A stretch of 64,000 nt of DNA from Alphaproteobacteria bacterium (GTDB lineage Bacteria; Pseudomonadota; Alphaproteobacteria; Micavibrionales; UBA2020): the NCBI GenBank assembly GCA_025934695.1, contig JAICWS010000004.1, positions 312,802 to 376,801 of the forward strand, read 5' to 3'. The notes beneath the pieces are model-generated. The model did not search any database and was not told where the DNA came from. It was given only the letters and a program-made list of their open reading frames with translations. The translations under genes and the position numbers were made by a program. Shown here one piece after another: positions 34,113 to 41,828 of the stretch (position 1 is its first letter; the number at the start of each line of letters is the position of its first letter).

Positions 34113-34349
34113 TTATTTTCGGAATCTGAGCGATGACAACAAATGGAGAACGCCCAAGCCCCCACCGATCGTGGCGAGAATGACATAAACCCGCAGCGTC
34201 AAAATCTCGATATCGAAGCTGACATAACTGCAAAACGACAGAATCTTCCCGGCGACCTCGCCGACCGAGAGCATGCCGAGAACGAAGATGATCAGGCACA
34301 CCAGGCCCGCGAAGAGCCGCTGGTCCAGCGTCGTTTCCTTGAGCTTCAT
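34113..34349 (-). CDS. Small membrane protein with two helices
   Basis: A 78-residue protein with two hydrophobic segments (about 12-32 and 48-72) and a basic end (SSLRFRK). I chose the ATG at 34349 (MKLKETTLDQRL) because GGAG lies six bases before it; an ATG four codons upstream at 34361 is possible. No family was recognised. Divergent from the gene at 34460. Confidence 0.6.
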   Translation of the reverse strand: MKLKETTLDQRLFAGLVCLIIFVLGMLSVGEVAGKILSFCSYVSFDIEILTLRVYVILATIGGGLGVLHLLSSLRFRK

Positions 34350-34459
34350 GGCATTCTCCATCGCTTTGCGCCTGGAGGAAGCCTACATTATCCAGGCGGG
34401 AATTGCATCCACCCCGATTTTGGGGGTAAGAAGGACGGACTTAAAACAAGGGAGGCGCC

Positions 34460-34876
34460 ATGTCGCCAGCCATGAAAACAGGACTTGTGCGCGTGGGCGT
34501 GCTGTTCAGCATTCTCTGGATCCTCGTCGTCGCGGGCATCGCCGCTCACGAAGGCCATGAGGAAAGCAAGCTCTGCTCGGTCAGCGACATGACCGTCGCG
34601 CAATCCTGTCACCAGTTCTTCTGGATGTGGCAGCGTCCCGAAGAAGCGCAGAACCCGCAAGGCCCGAATGCGGATGAGCAGAAGAACCAGGGCATCCATA
34701 TTCACATCGGCAAGCTGAACCTCGACGTCGAGCGCGGCAAGCCGCTCGAACATCACCTCAACGCCGAGCATCTTATCATCGGCATTCTCGCGCCGCTGCT
34801 GGCGCTCTGGGGCATCGGCGTCGGCGTCGCCTGGTGCATGGCCGGTTTTACAAAAGGAAAATCGGGGACGGCTTGA
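34460..34876 (+). CDS. Unrecognised membrane protein
   Basis: A 138-residue protein with membrane segments at about 10-29 and 105-128 and a polar region between them that contains three Cys/His-containing stretches (AAHEGHEESKLC, SCHQFF, IHIHIG). If the loop is periplasmic it could bind a metal, but the pattern is not diagnostic. GGGAGGCGCC precedes the ATG. The gene is followed 33 bases later by the DOPA-dioxygenase-like gene. Confidence 0.7.
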   Translation: MSPAMKTGLVRVGVLFSILWILVVAGIAAHEGHEESKLCSVSDMTVAQSCHQFFWMWQRPEEAQNPQGPNADEQKNQGIHIHIGKLNLDVERGKPLEHHLNAEHLIIGILAPLLALWGIGVGVAWCMAGFTKGKSGTA

Positions 34877-34909
34877 TAAAAGGGGCGGGATTGTCTAGCC
34901 TCGGCGCCT

Positions 34910-35335
34910 ATGCTGAAGGATGAATTCAACCAGGACGACCGCAAGCCCGATGTGAAGACCTATCATATTCACATCTATTATGATGTGGGCCGGCCGAGCG
35001 ACAAGGACGCCAAGAACCTCGCGCGGGAAATCGCGCGCCGCTTTCCCGCCTATGTGGGCGAAGTGCATGAGCATGATCAGCCCGGTGGCCCGCACGCGCA
35101 ATCGAACGTCGCGGTTTATATCGACGCGCAAGGTTTCGGCGAGATCGTGTCGTGGCTGCAGTTCAACGTGCGAGGCCTTTCCGCATTGGTGCATCCAAAA
35201 AGCGGCGACGTCATCAAAGACCATATCGACTTTGGGTTGTGGCTGGGGCCGCGCCGCGAGGGGCTTTTGAACGATTCTTATTTCGCAAAAAAATGCGCCG
35301 AACGGGCCCAAAAGACACCGCCGCCGCGGATTTGA
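34910..35335 (+). CDS. DOPA 4,5-dioxygenase-like protein
   Basis: A 141-residue protein of the DOPA 4,5-dioxygenase family (COG3805-type). It has 'YHIHIYYDVG' (18-27), 'HEHDQPGGPHAQSNVAVYI' with 'GPH', and 'LSALVHPKSGDVIKDHIDFGLWLGP', all in the order and spacing of the family. Plant and fungal members cleave catechol rings in betalain synthesis; bacterial members are mostly uncharacterised, and the His residues in these motifs are the probable iron ligands. No ribosome-binding site is strong, but the start fits the family's length. Confidence 0.8.
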   Translation: MLKDEFNQDDRKPDVKTYHIHIYYDVGRPSDKDAKNLAREIARRFPAYVGEVHEHDQPGGPHAQSNVAVYIDAQGFGEIVSWLQFNVRGLSALVHPKSGDVIKDHIDFGLWLGPRREGLLNDSYFAKKCAERAQKTPPPRI

Positions 35336-35538
35336 TCTTTGTAAGCAGCTGAATTTATTGTATAAAATAATATTTGCGCTTTTATGCGATATCGCTATCT
35401 TACAAAATGTTCGAATTTTAAGTTGCGGTTTGTTCGAGGTTTTCCAAGACGACGTTCTTTTTTCGAATAACCGGCAGGGCAATGGTTGCTCCACTGGTTT
35501 TGTGCGCAGAAAGTGCGTTTCTTTGTTAGGAGGCCAAA

Positions 35539-35742
35539 ATGGCATCAGGTACGGTAAAATGGTTCAACTCTCAGAAAGGCTACGGCTTCATCCAGCCCGA
35601 TGACGGCGGCAAAGATGTGTTCGTTCACATCTCGGCAGTCAACGCGGCAGGCCTGAAAAGCCTGAACGAAGGCCAGAAAGTGAACTACGAACTGGTTACC
35701 GAAAAAGGCAAGACCTCTGCCGGCAACCTGAAAGCCGCTTAA
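35539..35742 (+). CDS. Cold-shock protein (CspA family)
   Basis: A 67-residue single cold-shock domain with RNP1 KGYGFIQ (about 13-19) and RNP2 DVFVHIS (26-32). It binds single-stranded RNA/DNA and acts as an RNA chaperone. AGGAGG lies seven bases before the ATG. A gene-free stretch of about 200 bases precedes it and may hold a long 5' leader, as in known csp genes where the leader controls translation with temperature. A strong terminator follows. Confidence 0.95.
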   Translation: MASGTVKWFNSQKGYGFIQPDDGGKDVFVHISAVNAAGLKSLNEGQKVNYELVTEKGKTSAGNLKAA

Positions 35743-35773
35743 TAGCGCTTTTTTGACTTGCTAAAAGAGATTG

Positions 35774-35806
35774 AAACCCGGCGCTCGCAAGAGCGCCGGG
35801 TTTTTT
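35774..35806 (+). terminator. Rho-independent terminator of the cold-shock gene
   Basis: AACCCGGCGCTC-GCAA-GAGCGCCGGGTTTTTT, a GC-rich 11-12-base stem with a tetraloop and six T. Confidence 0.93.
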
Positions 35807-35807
35807 C

Positions 35808-36185
35808 TTACGCCTGCCAGACGGCGTGTCCGGCTTCGCGCAGGGCAACGGCCAGTTCGGCCTCGAGCTCGACCGCGGCCTCCCAGGGCATCGGGTTATA
35901 AACCGCGTACAGGTCGGGACGCAGGCGCAGGCCGAAGCGCTGGACATAGCGGTTGCCCTTGTAGCCGCGCTTGTGGTTGATAAAGCGCATTTCCGGCGAC
36001 ATGCCGGTCGAGCCGACATAGAGGCAGGGCTTGTCCGGGTCGCAGCCCTTGTTCGCCGCGCGGAATTTGCGATCTTTCAGCACGGCCATGTCGAGTTCAA
36101 CGACGTAGACGTTGTGGTGATAGGCCGCTTCCTTCGGATGCTGCTTGCGGTGCTTGGCGGCGAAAAACTGGTCGGCGGTGATCAT
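35808..36185 (-). CDS. GIY-YIG-like domain protein
   Basis: A 125-residue protein. 'HNVYVVELD' and 'CLYVGSTGMSPEMRFINHKRG' match the two strands and the 'Y.G.T....RF..H' core of GIY-YIG nucleases, with R and H at catalytic positions. The canonical first GIY is changed to VYVVE, and the usual catalytic Glu further on is not certain. It is therefore a nuclease-like protein whose activity is open. It starts one base after the stop of the 36187 gene and is probably cotranscribed with it. Confidence 0.7.
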   Translation of the reverse strand: MITADQFFAAKHRKQHPKEAAYHHNVYVVELDMAVLKDRKFRAANKGCDPDKPCLYVGSTGMSPEMRFINHKRGYKGNRYVQRFGLRLRPDLYAVYNPMPWEAAVELEAELAVALREAGHAVWQA

Positions 36186-36186
36186 G

Positions 36187-36726
36187 CTATGCCATGTGCG
36201 ACTTCAGCGTCTTTTCGATGAGCGCGCGCACTTTTTCCTGCCGGGCCGGATCCCAGCCGGCATATTCCGGCAGTACGTCGCGGCAGATGTCGTCAGGCGC
36301 CGCGCCATCGGCGAAAAGCGCCCTGGCCCGGGCAAGCGTGTCGCCTGCGAGCCGAAGGTCTTCGCTATGTGTAGCAAGGCTGGCCGTAATGGTATTGCCG
36401 ACGCCGCCCTGCATCGTCTCCACCAGCATGTGCAGCGCGCGCTTCTCCAGCTCGCCGCGCGCGTCATAACCGGTGTCGATCGCGCGGCAGATCTCATCCA
36501 TCGACGCGCCCTGATCCTTCATCTCCTTCGCGCGCTTCATCGCGTCCGGCGCCAGCTTGAACGCATGGGTTTCGGTCGTGACCCTGTTGCCGTTGGCGGC
36601 AGGTGACAGCGCGCTTTCCAGCGAGACGCGAGCCTTTAACTTCAGCTTGCGGATGAACAAAAACAGGAAGATGTCGAAAATCAGTACGACGGTAACCATG
36701 ACCGCAATAAGCAGACCTGTGCTCAT
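36187..36726 (-). CDS. Membrane-anchored unrecognised protein
   Basis: A 179-residue protein with one N-terminal membrane helix (about 4-26, followed by KLKLK, so the rest is cytoplasmic). Two similar helical segments follow: 'AMKRAKEMKDQGASMDEICRAID' (about 62-84) and 'LARARALFADGAAPDDICRDVLPEY' (about 130-154). They look like an internal duplication around the motif 'A..D.IC[RD]'. The ATG at 36726 has GGGAGG upstream. It is the first gene of a two-gene unit with 35808. Confidence 0.7.
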   Translation of the reverse strand: MSTGLLIAVMVTVVLIFDIFLFLFIRKLKLKARVSLESALSPAANGNRVTTETHAFKLAPDAMKRAKEMKDQGASMDEICRAIDTGYDARGELEKRALHMLVETMQGGVGNTITASLATHSEDLRLAGDTLARARALFADGAAPDDICRDVLPEYAGWDPARQEKVRALIEKTLKSHMA

Positions 36727-36850
36727 GTTGCCTCCCGGTGACTTAGCGGAAAGCCTCATGCCGCCGCCGTCCTGATTTTAACAGCGAGGCGTTAATGAAA
36801 ACCAAACCGCCTCGGCAGGGCGGGCGAGGGGCTCTAAAGTTATGGCAATT

Positions 36851-37195
36851 TTACGGGCGCAGCTTCCAGCAGTTACGCTCGCCGGGCGGAATATCGCTGA
36901 GCTTGCGCAGGTGCTCGACCTCGCCGATTTCGGAAGCAAACTGCACTTTGATCTTGTCCATCAGCGCCTCGGTGCACTGGATCAGCATCTGCGGCTGCGA
37001 TGTGGCGACGGTCTTGTCGTCGACCTCGATGGCCGGCACGCATCCCGTTTCGCCAGCGACCCAGTTGGCGAGCTGTTTCTTGAAGTGATAGGGGCGGACC
37101 ATGGCCTGTATCCGGTCCTGCTCCATCTCGGTCATCGTGATCAGGTAATCATTGATTTTCGGCGTGGCAGCTTTGTTGAAATCGGTGCGGGGCAT
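36851..37195 (-). CDS. Unrecognised small protein
   Basis: A 114-residue soluble protein with no recognised motif, three Cys at about 52, 74 and 109, and AAGGA before the ATG. It is divergent from the glutamine-synthetase-like gene at 37379. Confidence 0.65.
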   Translation of the reverse strand: MPRTDFNKAATPKINDYLITMTEMEQDRIQAMVRPYHFKKQLANWVAGETGCVPAIEVDDKTVATSQPQMLIQCTEALMDKIKVQFASEIGEVEHLRKLSDIPPGERNCWKLRP

Positions 37196-37378
37196 GGAGC
37201 AATTCCTTTATTTCCCATGGAAGCAATATGGCAACTGGATAGCCCGCAGCAAATCATACGTCAAGTGGAAATATGGAACGCGCTCCATATTTGCCCCCAT
37301 CAAAACCCCTCTATATACTGACTCAGCCTTTCAACCGCTTTATATTGCGCGCTTTGGCGCGAAGGAGATTTCGCCGCT

Positions 37379-38845
37379 ATGTCCGCTCCGCAACGCAAGC
37401 CTGCGTCTTATCTGGATGTCGAACCGTCGCCGCTGGCGGCGAGCGTTGAGGGGCGCAAGCAGGTCATGGATGTCGAGAATATCTTCGGCAACCGCACCAT
37501 ACCCGAAATCAAGAAAGGCCTGCGCAACGCCGGCGTCGAGTATGTAAAGGTTGGCTTCTTCGACGTCGACGGCATCATGCGCGGCAAATACCTTAAGGTT
37601 GATAAATTCCTCTCGGCGCTCGACAACGGCTTCGGTTTCTGCGACGTGGTCGTGGGCTGGGATTCCAACGACCAGCTGTACGACAGCGCGAAATTCACCG
37701 GCTGGCACACGGCCTATCCCGACGCCGAAGTGCGCATCGCCCCGGACACGGCGCGCGCCATTCCGTTCGAGGATAATATTCCGCTCTTCATCGCCGAACT
37801 GTCCGGCAAGGGCGAGGCGATCTGCCCGCGCGGTACGTTGAAGCGCGTGCTGAAACGCGCGGCCGACATGGGCTTCGGTGTCAACGGCGCGGTCGAATTC
37901 GAATTCTTCATGTTCAACGAAACGCCGGAAAGCGTGCGGACGAAGAACTACCAGAACCTGAACTCGATCACGCCCGGCTATTTCGGCTATTCGGTGCTGC
38001 GTTCCTCGGTGCATGCCGAATTTTATCACGAGCTGCTGGCCATGTGCCGCGACATGCGCATTCCCTTGGAAGGATTGCACACCGAAACGGGCCCCGGCGT
38101 GCTGGAAGCAGCCATTCAATATGACGACGCGCTGGAAAGCGCCGACCGCGCGGCCCTGTTCAAGACCTTCACCAAGATCCTTGCGCAACGCCGCGGCTGG
38201 ATGGCGGCCTTCATGGCGAAATGGTCGAACAAATGGCCGGGCCAGTCGGGCCACATCCATATATCTTTGAAGGATAAGAAATCCGGCAAGCCGGTGTTCC
38301 ACGACGCGAAGAAACCCTATAAAATGTCGGACACCATGCGCTGGTTCCTGGGCGGCCAACAGGCGCTGATGCCCGAGCTGCTGTCGATGATCGCCTGCAC
38401 GGTCAACAGCTATTCGCGCCTGATCCCCGGTTTCTGGGCGCCGACGAACGCGACCTGGGGCGTGGAAAACCGCACGACGGCCTTGCGCGTCATTCCGGGC
38501 TCGGAAAAAGCACAGCGCATCGAATACCGCATCGCGGCGGCCGATATCAACCCGTATATCGCGCTGTCCTGCGCCATCGGCTCGGGCCTCTGGGGTATCG
38601 AGAACGAGATCGAACCCTCCAAGATCGTCGAGGGCAACGCCTACGAGCAGAAATTCCCCGACAAGATGCAGCTGCCCCAGACGCTGATCGAGGCCGCGGG
38701 GCGCCTGCGCAAGTCGAAAGCCGCGCACGAGCTGTTCGGCGAGGATTTCGTCGAACATTACGCGCAGTCGCGCGAATGGGAAGAACGCGAGTTCCGCAAA
38801 TACATCACGGATTGGGAATTGCAGAGGTATTTCGAGATTATTTAA
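37379..38845 (+). CDS. Glutamine-synthetase-like gamma-glutamylamine ligase
   Basis: A 488-residue member of the glutamine synthetase superfamily (GlnA/PuuA). It has the beta-Grasp N-terminus ('YVKVGFFDVDGIMRGKYL'), metal-binding 'GAVEFEFFMF' and 'ETGPGVLEAAI', and 'SGHIHISL' plus 'NRTTALRVIPG' for ATP and glutamate. Its company (aldehyde dehydrogenase, aminotransferase, iron alcohol dehydrogenase) indicates that it ligates glutamate to an amine rather than making glutamine. The amine could be putrescine, ethanolamine or another; the sequence does not decide. GAAGGAGA precedes the ATG. Confidence 0.85.
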   Translation: MSAPQRKPASYLDVEPSPLAASVEGRKQVMDVENIFGNRTIPEIKKGLRNAGVEYVKVGFFDVDGIMRGKYLKVDKFLSALDNGFGFCDVVVGWDSNDQLYDSAKFTGWHTAYPDAEVRIAPDTARAIPFEDNIPLFIAELSGKGEAICPRGTLKRVLKRAADMGFGVNGAVEFEFFMFNETPESVRTKNYQNLNSITPGYFGYSVLRSSVHAEFYHELLAMCRDMRIPLEGLHTETGPGVLEAAIQYDDALESADRAALFKTFTKILAQRRGWMAAFMAKWSNKWPGQSGHIHISLKDKKSGKPVFHDAKKPYKMSDTMRWFLGGQQALMPELLSMIACTVNSYSRLIPGFWAPTNATWGVENRTTALRVIPGSEKAQRIEYRIAAADINPYIALSCAIGSGLWGIENEIEPSKIVEGNAYEQKFPDKMQLPQTLIEAAGRLRKSKAAHELFGEDFVEHYAQSREWEEREFRKYITDWELQRYFEII

Positions 38846-38850
38846 CAACT

Positions 38851-38866
38851 GCGGGCGAAGGCCCGC
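38851..38866 (+). terminator. Short hairpin after the glutamine-synthetase-like gene
   Basis: GCGGGC-GAAG-GCCCGC. It lacks a T-run, so termination would be weak. Confidence 0.4.
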
Positions 38867-38884
38867 AATTCGACGTTCAACATT

Positions 38885-38960
38885 TCGCGCGGAGTAACGG
38901 AGTTACGGAGAAGCAGGTGAATTGGAGAGTGAACTCCGTTACTCCGTAACTCCGCGCGAA
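38885..38960. repeat. Inverted-repeat element (GTAAC type)
   Basis: Arms TTCGCGCGGAGTAACGGAG.. and ..CTCCGTTACTCCGTAACTCC.. (then GCGCGAA) pair across a short centre. The GTAAC-3-GTTAC core is as in the element at 17279-17344. It lies between two genes of the amine cluster. Confidence 0.75.
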
Positions 38961-39006
38961 TGAGCTTCATAGGCGGACTATCGTCCGCCAGAAAAGGGAG
39001 AAACAC

Positions 39007-40428
39007 ATGGGCCAGGCGATGAAGAAAGACACCACCCCGAAAATGCAGACCATTTCCCCCGTCGACGGCAGCGTTTACGTGGAGCGCGCCTATCATACGG
39101 CGAAGGATATCGACGCCGTGCTGACGAAGGCGAAGAAGGCCGCGAAGGAATGGCGCAAGGTGCCGCTCTCCGAGCGCCAGAAATATATGCTCAAGTTCCT
39201 CGACCACATGCTGGCCCATGCGCAGGAGATCGGCAAGGAGCTGACTTGGCAGATGGGCCGCCCGATTTCCCAGACGCCGGGCGAGATCATGCGCGGCTTC
39301 CAGGAGCGCGTGAAATACGCAGTGGAACTGGCGCCCAAGGCGCTGGCCGACATCATCCCCCACGACAACCGCGACGGTTTCAAGCGCTTTATCCGCCGCG
39401 AGCCGCTGGGCGTCGTGGCCGTGATTGCGCCGTGGAACTACCCGTACCTGACCGCGGTCAACGCGATCGTGCCGGCGCTCCTGGCGGGGAACGTCGTCGT
39501 TCTCAAGCACTCGTTCCAGACGCCGCTGGTGGGCGACCGTTTCGCCGAAGGTTTCAAGGCGGCGGGCCTGCCTGAGGGCGTGTTCCAGCATCTCGATCTC
39601 GCTGACGCCGACACGCAGGCGCTGGTCGAAGACAAGCGGGTCGACTACGTGAACTTCACCGGTTCGGTGCGCGTGGGTCACATTGTTCAAAAGGCGCTCA
39701 GCGACCGTTTCGTCGCCTGCGGGCTCGAACTCGGCGGCAAGGACCCGGCCTATGTTCGCGAGGACGCGGACCTCGCCTATGCGGTCGAAAACCTCGTCGA
39801 CGGCGCATTCTTCAACTCGGGCCAATGCTGCTGCGGCATCGAGCGTATTTATGTGCACGAAAAAATCTACGACAAATTTGTCGAGGAGTTCGTGAAGCTC
39901 ACGAAAACCTACAAGCTCGGCAACCCGACCGACCCGAACACGAACCTCGGCCCCATGGTGCGCACCGCCGCCGCTGATTTCGTGCGCGGACAGATCGATG
40001 AAGCCGTAAAAAAGGGCGCGAAAGCGCTGGTCGATGAAAAACTGTTCCCCGCGAGCAAAAAGGGCACCCCCTACCTTGCGCCGCAGGTGCTGGTGAACGT
40101 GACGCATGACATGAGCGTCATGAAAGACGAAAGCTTCGGCCCCGTCGTTGGTATCATGAAAGTGAAATCCGACGAAGAAGCGGTCAAGATGATGAACGAC
40201 AGTCCTTATGGATTGACCGTCTCGATCTGGACGAAAAATGCCGCCGCCGCCGAGAAACTGGGCGAAGAACTGGAAACCGGCACCGTCTTCCTGAACCGCT
40301 GCGACTATGTCGATCCGGGCCTGCCTTGGACCGGCGTGAAAGACAGCGGGCGCGGCGCGTCGATGTCCGTCATCGGCTTCGAGAACCTGACGCGGCCGAA
40401 GAGCTTTCATCTGAAGACGAAGGTCTGA
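39007..40428 (+). CDS. Aldehyde dehydrogenase
   Basis: A 473-residue NAD(P)-dependent aldehyde dehydrogenase. It has 'APWNYPYLTAVNAIVPALLAGN' (quoted in part as APWNYPY), the catalytic Glu in 'LELGGKDP', the catalytic Cys C275 in 'NSGQCCCG' and 'ESFGPVVGI'. In the context of the gamma-glutamyl ligase and alcohol dehydrogenase it probably oxidises a gamma-glutamyl-amino-aldehyde or related aldehyde to the acid. AAAAGGGAGAAAC precedes the ATG. It is separated from the ligase gene by 161 bases with a repeat element. Confidence 0.92.
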   Translation: MGQAMKKDTTPKMQTISPVDGSVYVERAYHTAKDIDAVLTKAKKAAKEWRKVPLSERQKYMLKFLDHMLAHAQEIGKELTWQMGRPISQTPGEIMRGFQERVKYAVELAPKALADIIPHDNRDGFKRFIRREPLGVVAVIAPWNYPYLTAVNAIVPALLAGNVVVLKHSFQTPLVGDRFAEGFKAAGLPEGVFQHLDLADADTQALVEDKRVDYVNFTGSVRVGHIVQKALSDRFVACGLELGGKDPAYVREDADLAYAVENLVDGAFFNSGQCCCGIERIYVHEKIYDKFVEEFVKLTKTYKLGNPTDPNTNLGPMVRTAAADFVRGQIDEAVKKGAKALVDEKLFPASKKGTPYLAPQVLVNVTHDMSVMKDESFGPVVGIMKVKSDEEAVKMMNDSPYGLTVSIWTKNAAAAEKLGEELETGTVFLNRCDYVDPGLPWTGVKDSGRGASMSVIGFENLTRPKSFHLKTKV

Positions 40429-40445
40429 TGCGGTTTTTGCGTCAA

Positions 40446-40586
40446 AGTACCCTCACCCTAACCCTCTCCCAAAGGGAGAGGAGACGAGAGGGTTTCGCTG
40501 CGCGAAACGAAATTATAAAACTTCTTTTGCGAAGCAAAAGTCGTTAGTCCCTTCTCCCTCTGGGAGAAGGCTAGGATGAGGGTACT
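40446..40586. repeat. Multi-hairpin intergenic element (AGTACCCTCACC type)
   Basis: Outer pair AGTACCCTCA (40446-40455) and TGAGGGTACT (40577-40586). Inner hairpins are CTCTCCC/GGGAGAG, TTTCGC/GCGAAA, CTTTTGC/GCAAAAG and CTTCTCCC/GGGAGAAG. It shares the outer box with 2977-3051. Confidence 0.8.
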
Positions 40587-40601
40587 ATCAAAGGGAAAGA
40601 A

Positions 40602-41828
40602 ATGACCGGAACCAGTAACATAGAAAAGCTTACGAAGCGCAGCAAAATCTCCGCGAAAGCCGCGCGCTTTACCGAGTCCGTCATCCGCGAGATGTCGCGG
40701 CTGGCGGTGCAGCATAAAGCGATCAATCTCGCGCAAGGCTTTCCGGATTTTGCGGCTCCCCAGGAGCTGAAGGACGCGGCATCCAAAGCGATTCAGGATG
40801 ACGTGAACCAATACGCGATTACCTGGGGCGACAAGCCGTTCCGCGACGCGCTGGCCGAGAAGACGAAAAAGACGCTGGGCCTGACCATCGACCCCGAAAC
40901 GCAAATCACCGTCACCTGCGGCGCGACCGAGGCGATGGTGGCGGCGATGCTGGCGACGGTCGATCCCGGCGACGAAGTTATCGTGTTCGAACCCTATTAC
41001 GAGAACTATGGCCCCGACGCCATTTTGGCGGGCGCGGTGCCGCGCTATGTCATGCTGCATCCGCCGCACTGGAATTTTGATCCTGACGAGTTGGCGCGCG
41101 CCTTCACCAACAAGACCAAGGCCATCATCATCAACACGCCGAACAACCCGACCGGCAAGGTCTTCAGCCGCGAGGAATTGCAGCTGATCGCCGACCTCTG
41201 CCATAAATGGGACGTGCTCTGCTTCACTGACGAGATTTATGAGCATATCCTTTACGACGGCGCGGAACATGTCGCAATGGCGACGCTGCCCGGCATGGCC
41301 GAGCGCACGGTCACCATCAACGGCTTGTCCAAGACCTATAGCGTCACCGGCTGGCGCATCGGTACCATGATCGCGTCGAAGGAATTGACCGGCGCCATCC
41401 GCAAGGTGCACGACTTCCTGACCGTGGGCGCGGCCGCGCCGCTGCAGCGGGCGGGGGCCGCGGCGCTGCGGTTCCCGGACAGCTATTATAAAGAACTCGG
41501 CAAGCTTTATAACGAGCGCCGCACCATGCTGATGGATATCCTGAAGAATGCCGGCATTCCGTTCCACGTGCCGAAGGGCGCGTACTATATCCTCGCGGAC
41601 ATCAAGAAGTTTGGCTTTGAAAGCGACGTCGCCTTCACCCGCTTCCTCATCGAAACGGTCGGCGTGGCCGACGTGCCGGGCTCGAGTTTCTTCAGCCGCC
41701 CCGAGCTGGGGCATGATTACGTGCGTTTCTGCTTCTGCAAGAAGCCCGAAACGCTCAAAGCGGCGGGCGAACGCCTGGCCGACCTGCACAAACATCTCGC
41801 CAAATCCAAACAAAAGGTAATGTCATGA
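40602..41828 (+). CDS. Class I/II pyridoxal-phosphate aminotransferase
   Basis: A 408-residue fold-type I aminotransferase with 'NLAQGFPDF', 'VTCGATEAM', 'NTPNNPTGKVF', 'TDEIYEHILYDG', PLP lysine K244 in 'GLSKTYSVTGWRIG' and 'RFCFCK' near the end. These features match the kynurenine/glutamine transaminase subgroup. Its stop overlaps the start of the alcohol dehydrogenase by four bases (ATGA), so it belongs to the amine cluster, where it could move the amino group of the substrate or product. The exact substrate is open. Confidence 0.88.
   Translation: MTGTSNIEKLTKRSKISAKAARFTESVIREMSRLAVQHKAINLAQGFPDFAAPQELKDAASKAIQDDVNQYAITWGDKPFRDALAEKTKKTLGLTIDPETQITVTCGATEAMVAAMLATVDPGDEVIVFEPYYENYGPDAILAGAVPRYVMLHPPHWNFDPDELARAFTNKTKAIIINTPNNPTGKVFSREELQLIADLCHKWDVLCFTDEIYEHILYDGAEHVAMATLPGMAERTVTINGLSKTYSVTGWRIGTMIASKELTGAIRKVHDFLTVGAAAPLQRAGAAALRFPDSYYKELGKLYNERRTMLMDILKNAGIPFHVPKGAYYILADIKKFGFESDVAFTRFLIETVGVADVPGSSFFSRPELGHDYVRFCFCKKPETLKAAGERLADLHKHLAKSKQKVMS

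Noticed and set aside
37340..40410. Two minus-strand open frames of over 500 codons opposite the ligase and aldehyde dehydrogenase genes
   Set aside because: Shadows of recognised enzymes; no start signals and shadow-type composition.
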